Below, piece by piece: positions 38,273 to 46,020 of a stretch of 64,000 bases of DNA. The notes beneath the pieces are model-generated. The model was given only the letters and a program-made list of their open reading frames with translations, searched no databases and was not told where the DNA came from. The position numbers and the translations under genes were made by a program. The first letter of the stretch is position 1, and each line of letters starts with the position of its first letter. This stretch comes from Hyphomicrobiales bacterium. Its GTDB lineage: Bacteria > Pseudomonadota > Alphaproteobacteria > Rhizobiales > Phreatobacteraceae. The DNA lies in NCBI GenBank assembly GCA_017304475.1, contig JAFKKV010000029.1:1-64000 (forward strand), read 5' to 3'.

Positions 38273-39031
38273 ATGGCAGGCGGCGGCGCGATCTATCCCG
38301 ATCTCGAAGGTAAGTCGGTCATCGTCACCGGCGGCGGTTCCGGCATCGGCAGCGCCATCGTCAGGGCCTTCGCGCGCCAGAAGGCCAAGGTCGGTTTCAT
38401 CGACATCGCGGAAGCGCCGTCGCGGGCGCTCGCGGCCGAACTTGGCGGTCAGGTCCATTTCGAACTGGCCGATCTCACCGATATCGATGCGCTGCGCGCG
38501 GCGATCGCGGCGATCCGTGACAGGCACGGCCCGATCGACGTGCTCGTCAACAATGCCGCGCGCGACGACCGTCATGCCACGCCCGACGTGACCCCGGCCT
38601 ATTTCGACGAGCGCATCGCGGTGAACCTCAAGCACCAGTTCTTCGCGGCCCAGGCGGTGCTGCCCGACATGGTGGCGCGCGGAGCCGGCGCGATCGTCAA
38701 TTTCGGCTCGATCTCCTGGATGTCGGGGAGCGGCGGCATGGCGATCTATACCGCGGCCAAATCGGCCGTGCTCGGGCTGACGGGCTCGCTTGCCCGCGAC
38801 TATGGCCCGCACAATGTCAGGGTCAACGCCATCGCGCCGGGCTGGATCCTGACTGAACGGCAGAAGGAGAAATGGATCACGCCGGAGGGCGAGGCGCAGA
38901 TGCTCGCCGCCCAATGCCTGAAGCGCTGGCTGAAGCCCGAGGAGATCGCGCGCTTCGCGGTCTTCCTCGCCTCCGATGAGGCCTCGGCCTGCACCAGCCA
39001 GCATTATGTCGTCGACGGCGGCTGGGTCTGA
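38273..39031 (+). CDS. SDR-family oxidoreductase, possible sugar dehydrogenase
   Basis: A 252-residue classical short-chain dehydrogenase. Cofactor motif TGGGSGIG, Asp after strand 2 (GFIDIAE, NAD preference), NNAAR, catalytic Ser in NFGSISW and Tyr-x3-Lys in YTAAKSA are present. AGGAG lies nine bases before the ATG at 38273. The N-terminus IYPDLEGKSVIVTGGG resembles SDRs of non-phosphorylative aldose oxidation, which produce lactones. This is a weak inference. Together with the lactonase (24.3 kb) and aldolase (36.1 kb) it could complete a sugar-acid pathway, but a minus-strand gene separates it from them. Confidence 0.88.
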   Translation: MAGGGAIYPDLEGKSVIVTGGGSGIGSAIVRAFARQKAKVGFIDIAEAPSRALAAELGGQVHFELADLTDIDALRAAIAAIRDRHGPIDVLVNNAARDDRHATPDVTPAYFDERIAVNLKHQFFAAQAVLPDMVARGAGAIVNFGSISWMSGSGGMAIYTAAKSAVLGLTGSLARDYGPHNVRVNAIAPGWILTERQKEKWITPEGEAQMLAAQCLKRWLKPEEIARFAVFLASDEASACTSQHYVVDGGWV

Positions 39032-39161
39032 CCTGGCGGCCAAGCCGGGCACATCCCCCGCAACCTGTCGCAACGTCCAGCAATGCCGGATTCCGGCGTG
39101 GTTCTCTAAGTCGTTTGTTCAGCGGCGCACGACGCGGCCGACACCAACGAGGAGAACCGAC

Positions 39162-39818
39162 ATGGCCTTCCGCCCCCTCCGCACCGCCGCCGCCGCTCTC
39201 GCCGTCGCCGCCACCGCTGTGGCCTTCCACGTCGCCCCTGCCGGGGCCCAGGTCATGTATGGCGGCTACAATCTCGGTCCGAACTACGGCGCCATGATCG
39301 AGCAGCAGCTCGAGCGCGGCCGCCAGATGCAGGGCCAGGTGGCCCAGCAGGAGCAGCAGATCATCGCCCGCGTCATGCAGGACCCGCGCGCCGCCGCCAT
39401 GTACCAGCAGCACCGCGCCCAGGGCGGCCAGATGTCGCCGCAGCAATTCGCCTATATGTACGCCGCCACCGGCGGGTTCTCGCAGGAAGGCGTCGCCGCT
39501 TTCCAGCGCAACGAGACCGCCAATGGCCGCGCCGAGCACAATACCGCTCTGGGCCTGCGCCAGGCGGAAGCCAATCGCGGCCAGGCGCAGCAGGGCTATA
39601 TCAATGGCGGCCATGCGATCAACCGCGAAGCCGGCTACGGCCTGCAGGGTCGCGGCACCTATGTCGGCCCGAACGGCCAGAGCTATGTTCTGCCCTCGAT
39701 CCAGCCCGGCCAGATCCAGCGCGATCCCAATACCGGCGCCGCCTTCGTCATGAACAACCAGGGCCAGTACTTCATGTACACGCCCAATGGCTGGCAGCCG
39801 ATGCGCTCGGCCTACTGA
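39162..39818 (+). CDS. Secreted Gln-rich protein of unknown function, paralogue of the next gene
   Basis: A 218-residue protein with a Sec signal (RPLRTAAAALAVAATAVAF, cleavage near AGAQ). The mature part begins with a Gln-rich helix (EQQLERGRQMQGQVAQQEQQ), then QQFAYMYAATGGFSQEG, a low-complexity Asn/Gln stretch and a C-terminal part GPNGQSYVLPSIQPG ... GQYFMYTPNGW. GAGGAG is well placed. I do not recognise the family. It shares the same order of blocks with the gene at 39927. Probably periplasmic or cell-surface. Confidence 0.85.
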   Translation: MAFRPLRTAAAALAVAATAVAFHVAPAGAQVMYGGYNLGPNYGAMIEQQLERGRQMQGQVAQQEQQIIARVMQDPRAAAMYQQHRAQGGQMSPQQFAYMYAATGGFSQEGVAAFQRNETANGRAEHNTALGLRQAEANRGQAQQGYINGGHAINREAGYGLQGRGTYVGPNGQSYVLPSIQPGQIQRDPNTGAAFVMNNQGQYFMYTPNGWQPMRSAY

Positions 39819-39863
39819 CGGCGCGGGATGGCCGCCCAAGCGCGGCCCTCTTGCCGAAACGGT

Positions 39864-39896
39864 GCCCGGCGCGGATCATCCGCCGCCGGGCTTTTT
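39864..39896 (+). terminator. Rho-independent terminator
   Basis: GCCCGGC-GCGGAT pairs with ATCCGCCGCCGGGC (one bulged base) around a one-base centre, then TTTTT. It follows the first secreted-protein gene and precedes the second, so the tandem copies are probably transcribed separately or with read-through. Confidence 0.8.
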
Positions 39897-39926
39897 CGAA
39901 GCAGGAAGACCTCAAGGAGCGACGCC

Positions 39927-40538
39927 ATGGCCTATGGCAGACTGTTCGCGCTTGTTTTCGCCGGCATCGTCCTTGCCACGGTGGCCGCCCCCGCGAGAGC
40001 CGAGGAGCCCGCCGGCAATGCCGCGCCCGATTTCGAGGCGATGGTTCGCACGCAGATCGAGCGGCACCGCGCCATGACCGAGCAGGCCGCGGCGCGGATC
40101 CAGGAGCGCGTCGACGCGCTCGCCGCGACGTCGGCCTTCCAGCAGGCCTATGAGGCCTACCGTTCCGCCGGAGGCCGCCTCACGGTCGACCAATATGGCC
40201 TCGCTTATCTGGCCACCGGCGGCTTCAACGGCGGCCGCATCGATCCGGACCAGGCCTATGCTTTCGCGACAAGGAAGCCCGATCCCTACGGCCCGGAGAG
40301 GCCCCGTCGCCCCGAAGCCGATGGAGGCCGGTTCGGTTACCATGCGCCCGGTGCGGCCGTCGCCGGCATGACGCGGCTCGTCCTGCCCGACGGCCGGCCG
40401 CTGACCTTGCCGGTACTGCCGGCGTCCACGCCCTTCCATGACCGCGCGACCGCCCAGACCTATGTCATGACGCCCGAGGGTCGCTATTTCGTCTGGGTGG
40501 CCGGCAGCGACTGGGTCGAGTTGCGTCGGGCGGAGTGA
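39927..40538 (+). CDS. Secreted protein of unknown function, tandem paralogue
   Basis: A 203-residue protein with a Sec signal (LFALVFAGIVLATVAAPARAEE). It shows the same plan as its neighbour: a charged helix (AMVRTQIERHRAMTEQAAAR against AMIEQQLERGRQMQGQVAQQ), then YGLAYLATGGFNGG against FAYMYAATGGFSQE, a variable middle (Pro/Arg-rich here), and LVLPDGRPLTLPVLPAS ... TPEGRYFVWVAGSDW at the end. AAGGAG precedes the ATG at 39927. Function unknown. Confidence 0.83.
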   Translation: MAYGRLFALVFAGIVLATVAAPARAEEPAGNAAPDFEAMVRTQIERHRAMTEQAAARIQERVDALAATSAFQQAYEAYRSAGGRLTVDQYGLAYLATGGFNGGRIDPDQAYAFATRKPDPYGPERPRRPEADGGRFGYHAPGAAVAGMTRLVLPDGRPLTLPVLPASTPFHDRATAQTYVMTPEGRYFVWVAGSDWVELRRAE

Positions 40539-40685
40539 TCCATCCGTCGCGCCCGGCCTTCCCGCCCGGTGATTCACCATCCATACTGACCGTCCCGCCG
40601 CATCGTGCAGATCGGGGCAGGCGTGGCCGAGACGAGCGCCTGCGACGATCATCGCAACGTCATGGCCCTGACAGTGGGAAGGCCG

Positions 40686-41333
40686 ATGGACGGCGCCGTT
40701 CAGACATTTCTCCTGGCCTTTTCCGGCCTGATCTCGATCGTTAATCCGATTGGCGCCGCCTTGATCTTCAGCCAGGTCACGGCGGGGCGCTCGCAGGCCG
40801 AGCGCAGCGAACTCGCGCGCAAGATCGGCCTCTATTCGGCGCTGGTCATGCTCGGCGCGCTCTGGGGCGGCGCCTATGTGCTGAGCTTTTTCGGCATCAG
40901 CCTGTCGGCGCTGCGCATTGCCGGCGGCCTGGTGGTCGCGGTGAGCGCCTGGAACCTGCTGCAGACGCCCGAGCGCAACGAGGAGCGCAAGCAGCAGCAG
41001 GCCTCCGAGGCCGAGGGCATCAACGACGTCGCTTTCTTTCCGCTGACCATGCCGTTCACCACCGGACCGGGCACCATTTCCGTCGCGATCGCGCTCGGCT
41101 CCAATCTGCCGCTGAACCGGCCGGGTTTCTGGCCGATCGTCGTCGGCGCTTCGGCGGCAGCACTTGCCGTCGCGGTGGCGGTCTGGCTGTCCTACGCCTT
41201 CGCCGACCGGCTCGTCACATTGCTTGGCCATTCCAGGGCCCGGGTCCTCTCCCGGATCGCCGCCTTCCTGCTGCTTTGCGTGGGAACGCAGATTACCCTC
41301 AATGGGATCAGCGACTTTATTAAAGCGCTTTAG
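40686..41333 (+). CDS. MarC-family integral membrane protein
   Basis: A 215-residue membrane protein with about six helices. It has the family marks FSGLISIVNPIGAALIF near the start and FFPLTMPFTTGPGTISVAIALG in the middle. MarC proteins were once linked to multiple antibiotic resistance, but this role was not confirmed, and function is open. I choose the ATG at 40686 with GGGAAGG just upstream; a GTG at 40605 would add 27 residues without hydrophobic or conserved character. Confidence 0.9.
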   Translation: MDGAVQTFLLAFSGLISIVNPIGAALIFSQVTAGRSQAERSELARKIGLYSALVMLGALWGGAYVLSFFGISLSALRIAGGLVVAVSAWNLLQTPERNEERKQQQASEAEGINDVAFFPLTMPFTTGPGTISVAIALGSNLPLNRPGFWPIVVGASAAALAVAVAVWLSYAFADRLVTLLGHSRARVLSRIAAFLLLCVGTQITLNGISDFIKAL

Positions 41334-41342
41334 CAGGCACCC

Positions 41343-41365
41343 GGCGGGGCATTCGTTGCCCCGCC
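41343..41365. terminator. Hairpin between convergent genes
   Basis: GGCGGGGC and GCCCCGCC form an 8-bp stem with a 7-base loop ATTCGTT between the ends of the MarC and glutaminyl-cyclase genes. There is no T run, so it may be a Rho-assisted or bidirectional stop. Confidence 0.55.
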
Positions 41366-41374
41366 CGGCCGTCG

Positions 41375-42247
41375 CTACCGGGGCGGCAGGCGCAGCGGGC
41401 TGTCGCGCCGGACCAGCCTGATCTCGAACAGCTTGGGCCAGAGCTTGCCGGTGACGAACAGCCGGCCGCGACCGTCATGGGCGATGCCGTTCAGCACGTC
41501 GGGCCGGCCGCCGACCGGGCCCTGCGAGGTCAACAGCCCGCGCAGATCGATCCAGCCGACCACGTGGCCGGTCGCCGGATTGATCCGGGCGATTCGGTCG
41601 GTCTGCCAGATATTGGCGAAGATCTCGCCGTCGATCCATTCGAGCTCGTTCAGCTGATCCACCGGCCGGCCATTGGCGGTCACGGTGATCCGGCTGCGCT
41701 CCGTCAAGGTCTCCGGATCGAGGAAGCGCAGCGCCGAGGTGCCGTCGCTCATCACCAGCGCATCGGCGCTGCGGGTCAGGCCCCAGCCTTCGCCAGGATA
41801 GCGGAATTCATGGCTCAGCGCGAAGCTCTTGAGGTCCCAGACGAAGCCGCGTTGCTCCTGCCAGGTCAGGCCGATGATGCGGTCGCCCCAATCGGTGATG
41901 CCCTCGCCGAAGGATTGCGCCGGCAGGTGCTGGATCTGCACGACCTTGCCGGTCTCCGGCTCCACCTTGCGAATGGTCGAACGGCCGTAGAGCCCGGTGC
42001 TCTCGAAGAAATAGCCGTCCCGATAGAACAGCCCCTGGGTGAAGGCGTTCGGGTCATGGGGAAAGGCGCGCACCACCTCGTAGGAATAGACGGGGATGGT
42101 GTCGTTCTGCTGCTGGAGCGTGAAGCCGGACAGGCCGATGGCGGCGGCTAGCATGGCCGAGGCCAGAACCTGGCGCCGACAGCGAGAGACCGTTGCCACG
42201 CCGCGCCGCGCGCCATGGACCAGAACCGTTGCGAGTTTCGAAATCAT
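41375..42247 (-). CDS. Glutaminyl-peptide cyclotransferase (plant/bacterial type)
   Basis: Converts N-terminal glutamine of peptides or proteins to pyroglutamate. The 290-residue protein has one N-terminal membrane or signal helix (VLASAMLAAAIGLSGFTL, about 27-44) and the five-bladed propeller of the papaya-type enzyme. Motifs: FPHDPNAFTQGLFY, FFESTGLYGRS with the expected catalytic Glu, LTWQE, DGTSALRFLDP, NELEWIDGEIFANIWQTD and DVLNGIAHD. It is exported to the periplasm by the N-terminal helix. It stands alone. Confidence 0.9.
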   Translation of the reverse strand: MISKLATVLVHGARRGVATVSRCRRQVLASAMLAAAIGLSGFTLQQQNDTIPVYSYEVVRAFPHDPNAFTQGLFYRDGYFFESTGLYGRSTIRKVEPETGKVVQIQHLPAQSFGEGITDWGDRIIGLTWQEQRGFVWDLKSFALSHEFRYPGEGWGLTRSADALVMSDGTSALRFLDPETLTERSRITVTANGRPVDQLNELEWIDGEIFANIWQTDRIARINPATGHVVGWIDLRGLLTSQGPVGGRPDVLNGIAHDGRGRLFVTGKLWPKLFEIRLVRRDSPLRLPPR

Positions 42248-42337
42248 CGATCGCCATAAAGCAGGACTGGCCCGAGCCTAGGCGATCGGCCATTTGCGGT
42301 GAAGTGAAAACCGCCCGGCCGGTGCCGATCTCCGCTG

Positions 42338-42946
42338 TCAAAAATGCGTCACCACCCAGAGCAGCAGCGCCGGTTCGTCGCCGATGTTGCGGGAATGGTG
42401 CGGCGTGGTGGTGAGATAGCTGTAACTGTCGCCTTCCTCGAGCACGAAGCTTTCGCCGTCGATCGACATTTCCAGCTTGCCTTTCAGCACGACGCCGGCC
42501 TCGCGGCCGGTATGGGCGGCCTTGCGCTTGCCGAATGTGGCGCCCGGCTGGACCGTCGAGATCATCAGTTCGAGTTCCTCGCCCATTTGCGGCGAGAGCA
42601 CTTCCGTTGCGATGCCGCCTTGCTCGTAGGACCGTCTCGCACCGCGCCGCACGATCAGGCCGCGCTCGCGCGCCGGTGCGGTGGCGGGGTCGGCCAGAAA
42701 CCAGCTCACCTGCACGCCGAGGCAGACGCTGATCGCATAGAGGTCCTTCAGGGCCGGCTTCGACAGGCCGCGCTCGATCTGGCTGACGAAGCCGACCGAC
42801 CGGCCGATCCGTGCGGCGAGTTCGGTGACGCGAAGGCCGCGCGAGCGTCTGAGCCGCCGGATCTCCTCGCCGAGATTCGCCAGGACGTGTGGCGTTTCCG
42901 CGCCCGAGGATGCGGATGCGCCCTCGTTGTCATCAGTGATTTCCAA
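42338..42946 (-). CDS. XRE-family regulator with cupin domain
   Basis: A 202-residue regulator: helix-turn-helix at about 25-80 (GLRVTELAARIGRSVGFVSQ) and a C-terminal cupin (about 125-200; AAHTGREAGVVLKG, FVLEEGDSY, HHSRNIG) that probably binds the inducer. The TTG at 42946 with AGGA six bases upstream is the best start. A longer reading from 43087 would cover the divergent gene. It is divergent from the acetoacetate-decarboxylase-like gene and importer, and probably controls them. The PuuR-like build (XRE plus cupin) is common near polyamine or amino-acid catabolism. Confidence 0.85.
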   Translation of the reverse strand: MEITDDNEGASASSGAETPHVLANLGEEIRRLRRSRGLRVTELAARIGRSVGFVSQIERGLSKPALKDLYAISVCLGVQVSWFLADPATAPARERGLIVRRGARRSYEQGGIATEVLSPQMGEELELMISTVQPGATFGKRKAAHTGREAGVVLKGKLEMSIDGESFVLEEGDSYSYLTTTPHHSRNIGDEPALLLWVVTHF

Positions 42947-42973
42947 GTGCCGATCCTTTTTCGCCTTGACAAA

Positions 42974-43021
42974 GGTCCAACTTCCAATTTCAGATCCATG
43001 AAAAAACACGTCCAATTTTTC
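42974..43021. promoter_or_regulatory. Short divergent promoter with repeated TCCAA motifs
   Basis: GGTCCAACTTCCAATTTC (42974-42991) and CGTCCAATTTTTC (43009-43021) share TCCAA-TTT in three copies. They lie in the 88-base gap between the XRE-cupin regulator and the decarboxylase gene, just after a TTGACA (42966-42971). They may form the regulator's binding site. Confidence 0.45.
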
Positions 43022-43034
43022 ACATGGAGCTGAC

Positions 43035-43787
43035 ATGCAGTCGACGACGTTCACGGTGCCCGATCGGAGCCCGCTCTTCAAGGCCATGCCGCGTTACTAC
43101 AAGGGCTATCGCAAGCTCAGTGTCATCTGCGAGGCATCGCGGGCCGGCATCGAGAAGGCACTGCCGCAGGGCTTCGAATTCGCCGGCAATCTCGTCGAAG
43201 TCTTCGTCATGCATTGCCCGGAGGTCTATGACGTCGCCAATCCCGAGATGGGCCCCCGCAACTATCTGGAAGGCGGCGTCGTCGTTCCCGCGCGCTATGG
43301 TGATCTCGTCGGCGGACACGTGCTCTACGAATATGTCACGACCGACGACTCGATGGCCGGCGGCCGCGAGGTCTGGGGCTATCCGAAGAAGCTCGGCGAG
43401 GTCGGCTTCGACGAGCATCCGAACGGCGCGATCACCGCCACCGTGTCGCGCCTCGGACGCACGCTGATCGACGCGCGGTTCACGCCGGGCGAGGGCGAGT
43501 TCGACAAGCCGACGTTGCATCCCCGCCTTCAGGTCAAGCGCATTCCGCGTGCCGACGGGGAGGGGTTCGATGTCGATCAGGTGATCCGCAACGAGCTGCG
43601 CGACGCCAAGCTGCTCAGCCGCGTCGGCGGAACCGCCACCGTCGCCCTCGGCGGCTCGACGATCATGGATCCGGTCTTCGAGCTCGAGATCGGCCGCGTT
43701 GTCGGCGCCGAATTCGTGATCGCCGACTTCATGCTCGACTACGGCTCGATCTACGAGGACCGGCTGGCCGGGCAGCGGGCGCGCTGA
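43035..43787 (+). CDS. adc: Acetoacetate decarboxylase-family protein
   Basis: A 250-residue protein of the ADC superfamily. The lysine pair Lys118-Lys119 in EVWGYPKKLGEV matches the clostridial catalytic lysine and its neighbour that lowers its pKa. MGPRNYLEGGVVVPARYGD and VTTDDSMAGGREVWG are also conserved. The reaction may be decarboxylation of acetoacetate to acetone and CO2. However, relatives in ADC-like groups act as aldolases or hydratases on other keto acids. Placed first in an operon with a Pot-type importer, it could act on an imported keto acid. Confidence 0.85.
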   Translation: MQSTTFTVPDRSPLFKAMPRYYKGYRKLSVICEASRAGIEKALPQGFEFAGNLVEVFVMHCPEVYDVANPEMGPRNYLEGGVVVPARYGDLVGGHVLYEYVTTDDSMAGGREVWGYPKKLGEVGFDEHPNGAITATVSRLGRTLIDARFTPGEGEFDKPTLHPRLQVKRIPRADGEGFDVDQVIRNELRDAKLLSRVGGTATVALGGSTIMDPVFELEIGRVVGAEFVIADFMLDYGSIYEDRLAGQRAR

Positions 43788-43841
43788 GCGCGCGTCTGTC
43801 ACCAAGACCGTTCAGGAAGAACAATCCGGAGGAAGAACACC

Positions 43842-44885
43842 ATGAACAAACGCCATTTCCTGATGACCGGCGCCGCAACCGCCGTCGCCCTGGCGGCGCC
43901 GGCGGTCTGGCGCCGCGCCCACGCCGCGGAAACCATCACGGTCCGCGATCCCGGCGGATCCTATGTCGACGCCTTTCGCGAGGCGTTCTACCTGCCCTTC
44001 GAGGCCAAGACCGGCATCAAGGTCGTGCCGGCGGCCGCGTCCCACGAGCCGACCGCGCAGATCAAGGCGATGGTGGAATCGAAGTCCTATACCTGGGATG
44101 TCGCGCTGCTCAGCCTGGCCGCCCACAACCAGCTGATGACCGAAAGCCTGCTGGAGCCGCTGCAGATCGAAGGCTCGGCCTTCGACGATCTGCCGGTCGG
44201 CTACCGGACGCCGAGCTTTGCCGGCATCGACGTCTATGTCGCGGTTCTCGCTTTCCGCACCGACACGATGAAGACGCCGCCGCAATCCTGGGCGGATTTC
44301 TGGAATACCAGGACGTTTCCCGGGCGGCGATCCCTGCGCAGCAACCCATTCGACACGATCGAACAGGCCCTGATGGCCGATGGCGTCGCGACGAACGCGG
44401 TCTACCCCTGCGATCTCGACCGGGCGTTCAAGAGCCTCGACCGCATCCGCCAGCATGTCGATGTCTGGTGGCGCCAGGGCGCCCAGTCCTCGCAGCTGAT
44501 CCAGAGCGGCGAGGTCGACATGATCGCGATCTGGAACGGCGCCGCCCAGCGCGTCATCGACGCTGGCGCGCCGGTCAAGCTGGTCTGGAACCAGAATATC
44601 GCCGGGGTCGAGGGATGGTGCATCCTGAAGGGCACACCGAAGGCGCGGCCGGCGCGCGAGTTCGTCGCTTTCTGCATGCGGCCGGAGCAGCAGGCCATTC
44701 TGGCCAAGCACATGGCCTACGGGCCGACCAATCCGAAAGCTTACGATCATATCGACCCGAGCCGCGCCGCGGTGCTCAGCACGCATCCGGACTACCGAAA
44801 GTCCGCGCTGCTGATCGACAATGATTATTGGGCGGCCAACAAGGACAAGGCGCTCGAGCGCTTCAACGCCTGGATCGCGCGCTGA
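43842..44885 (+). CDS. Periplasmic substrate-binding protein of a second Pot-type importer
   Basis: A PotD-class binding protein, 347 residues. The signal MNKRHFLMTGAATAVALAAP with a KR-x-FL pattern looks like a Tat signal; cleavage near AHAAE. The mature part starts TITVRDPGGSYVDAFREAF and has FDTIEQALMADGV and KLVWNQNIAGVEGW. It follows the decarboxylase gene after 54 bases and precedes its ATPase and permease genes. It has the same fold type as the protein at 17867 (minus strand) but differs in sequence. Confidence 0.92.
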   Translation: MNKRHFLMTGAATAVALAAPAVWRRAHAAETITVRDPGGSYVDAFREAFYLPFEAKTGIKVVPAAASHEPTAQIKAMVESKSYTWDVALLSLAAHNQLMTESLLEPLQIEGSAFDDLPVGYRTPSFAGIDVYVAVLAFRTDTMKTPPQSWADFWNTRTFPGRRSLRSNPFDTIEQALMADGVATNAVYPCDLDRAFKSLDRIRQHVDVWWRQGAQSSQLIQSGEVDMIAIWNGAAQRVIDAGAPVKLVWNQNIAGVEGWCILKGTPKARPAREFVAFCMRPEQQAILAKHMAYGPTNPKAYDHIDPSRAAVLSTHPDYRKSALLIDNDYWAANKDKALERFNAWIAR

Positions 44886-44940
44886 CCGCCGCGACGCAGC
44901 GCTTCGATGGCGGCCCACTGAAAATGAAGGTTCACTCCCG

Positions 44941-46020
44941 TTGACGACGCATCCCAAACTTCGCGTAAAGGCGCTGAGCAAGAGCTACGCAAACTTCGTG
45001 GCTCTCGCGGATGCGAGCTTCGACATGCGTGAGGGCGAGTTCCTCACGCTGCTCGGGCCTTCCGGGTCCGGCAAGACCACCTTGCTGTCCCTGATCGCCG
45101 GGCTCGCCGCGCCGAGCAGCGGCGAGATCTGGATCGACGGTCGCAATGCCACGCATGTGCCGAGCAAGGCACGCGATCTCGGGCTGGTCTTCCAGAACTA
45201 CGCGCTGTTTCCGCATCTGAGCGTGTTCGAGAACATCGCCTTTCCGCTGCGGATGCGACGCCGCTCGCAAGCCGACATCCGGCAGGCCGTCGGCGATGTG
45301 CTGAAGATCGTTCAGCTCGAGGCCTTCTCGGAACGCCTGCCGGCGGAACTGTCCGGCGGCCAGCAACAGCGCGTCGCTCTGGCACGTTGCTTCGTCTACC
45401 AGCCGTCGATCATCCTCATGGACGAGCCTTTGGGGGCGCTCGACAAGAAGCTGCGCGAGCATATGCAGCGGGAGATCCGGCGGCTGTCCCGCGAGGTCGG
45501 CGCCAGCGTGATCTATGTCACCCACGACCAGGAAGAGGCGCTGGTCATGAGCGATCGGATCTGTCTGGTCAACAAGGGACGCCTCGAGCAGATCGGCGCG
45601 CCCTCCGATCTCTATTTCACGCCGCAAACCCTGTTCGCCGCGAATTTCATCGGCGAGTCGAACTTGCTCGATGTCGAAGCGCTGAGTGCCGACACGGTGT
45701 CGCGCCATGGCGCGACGCTGCGCTGCAGGACGCCGGTGCCTATTGCCGGGCGCCGCGCGACCCTGGTCGTCCGGCCTGAGAGCCTGAAGCTTCTCGGCCC
45801 GGACGAGCCGGCCGAAAACATTATCGAGGCGACCGTCGAAGACGCCGTCCTGACCGGGCCGCTGACTCGCGTCACCGCGCGCGACGGGCGCGGCGACCTG
45901 CTCGTGGCAGTCGCACCGAGCCGGCTGGGTGGCCTCGCGCTCGCACCGGGCACCTCGGTTCGGCTCGGTTTCGATGCCCGGTCTGCAGTCGCGCTGGCCG
46001 CGGAAGGAGCGCCATCGTGA
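44941..46020 (+). CDS. ABC transporter ATP-binding protein, PotA type
   Basis: A 359-residue importer ATPase. Walker A GPSGSGKTT, QNYALFPHLSVFENIAFPLR, signature LSGGQQQRVALARC, Walker B IILMDEPLGALD and YVTHDQEEALVMSD, then a TOBE-type tail (LVVRPESLKLL). The TTG at 44941 has GAAGG about ten bases upstream; the open frame upstream overlaps the binding-protein gene. Its stop overlaps the GTG start of the fused permease by 4 bp. Confidence 0.92.
   Translation: MTTHPKLRVKALSKSYANFVALADASFDMREGEFLTLLGPSGSGKTTLLSLIAGLAAPSSGEIWIDGRNATHVPSKARDLGLVFQNYALFPHLSVFENIAFPLRMRRRSQADIRQAVGDVLKIVQLEAFSERLPAELSGGQQQRVALARCFVYQPSIILMDEPLGALDKKLREHMQREIRRLSREVGASVIYVTHDQEEALVMSDRICLVNKGRLEQIGAPSDLYFTPQTLFAANFIGESNLLDVEALSADTVSRHGATLRCRTPVPIAGRRATLVVRPESLKLLGPDEPAENIIEATVEDAVLTGPLTRVTARDGRGDLLVAVAPSRLGGLALAPGTSVRLGFDARSAVALAAEGAPS

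Noticed and set aside
42947..43087. Longer start of the XRE-cupin regulator at 43087
   Set aside because: It would cover the divergent decarboxylase start and its promoter; the TTG at 42946 has a good SD and starts just before the HTH.
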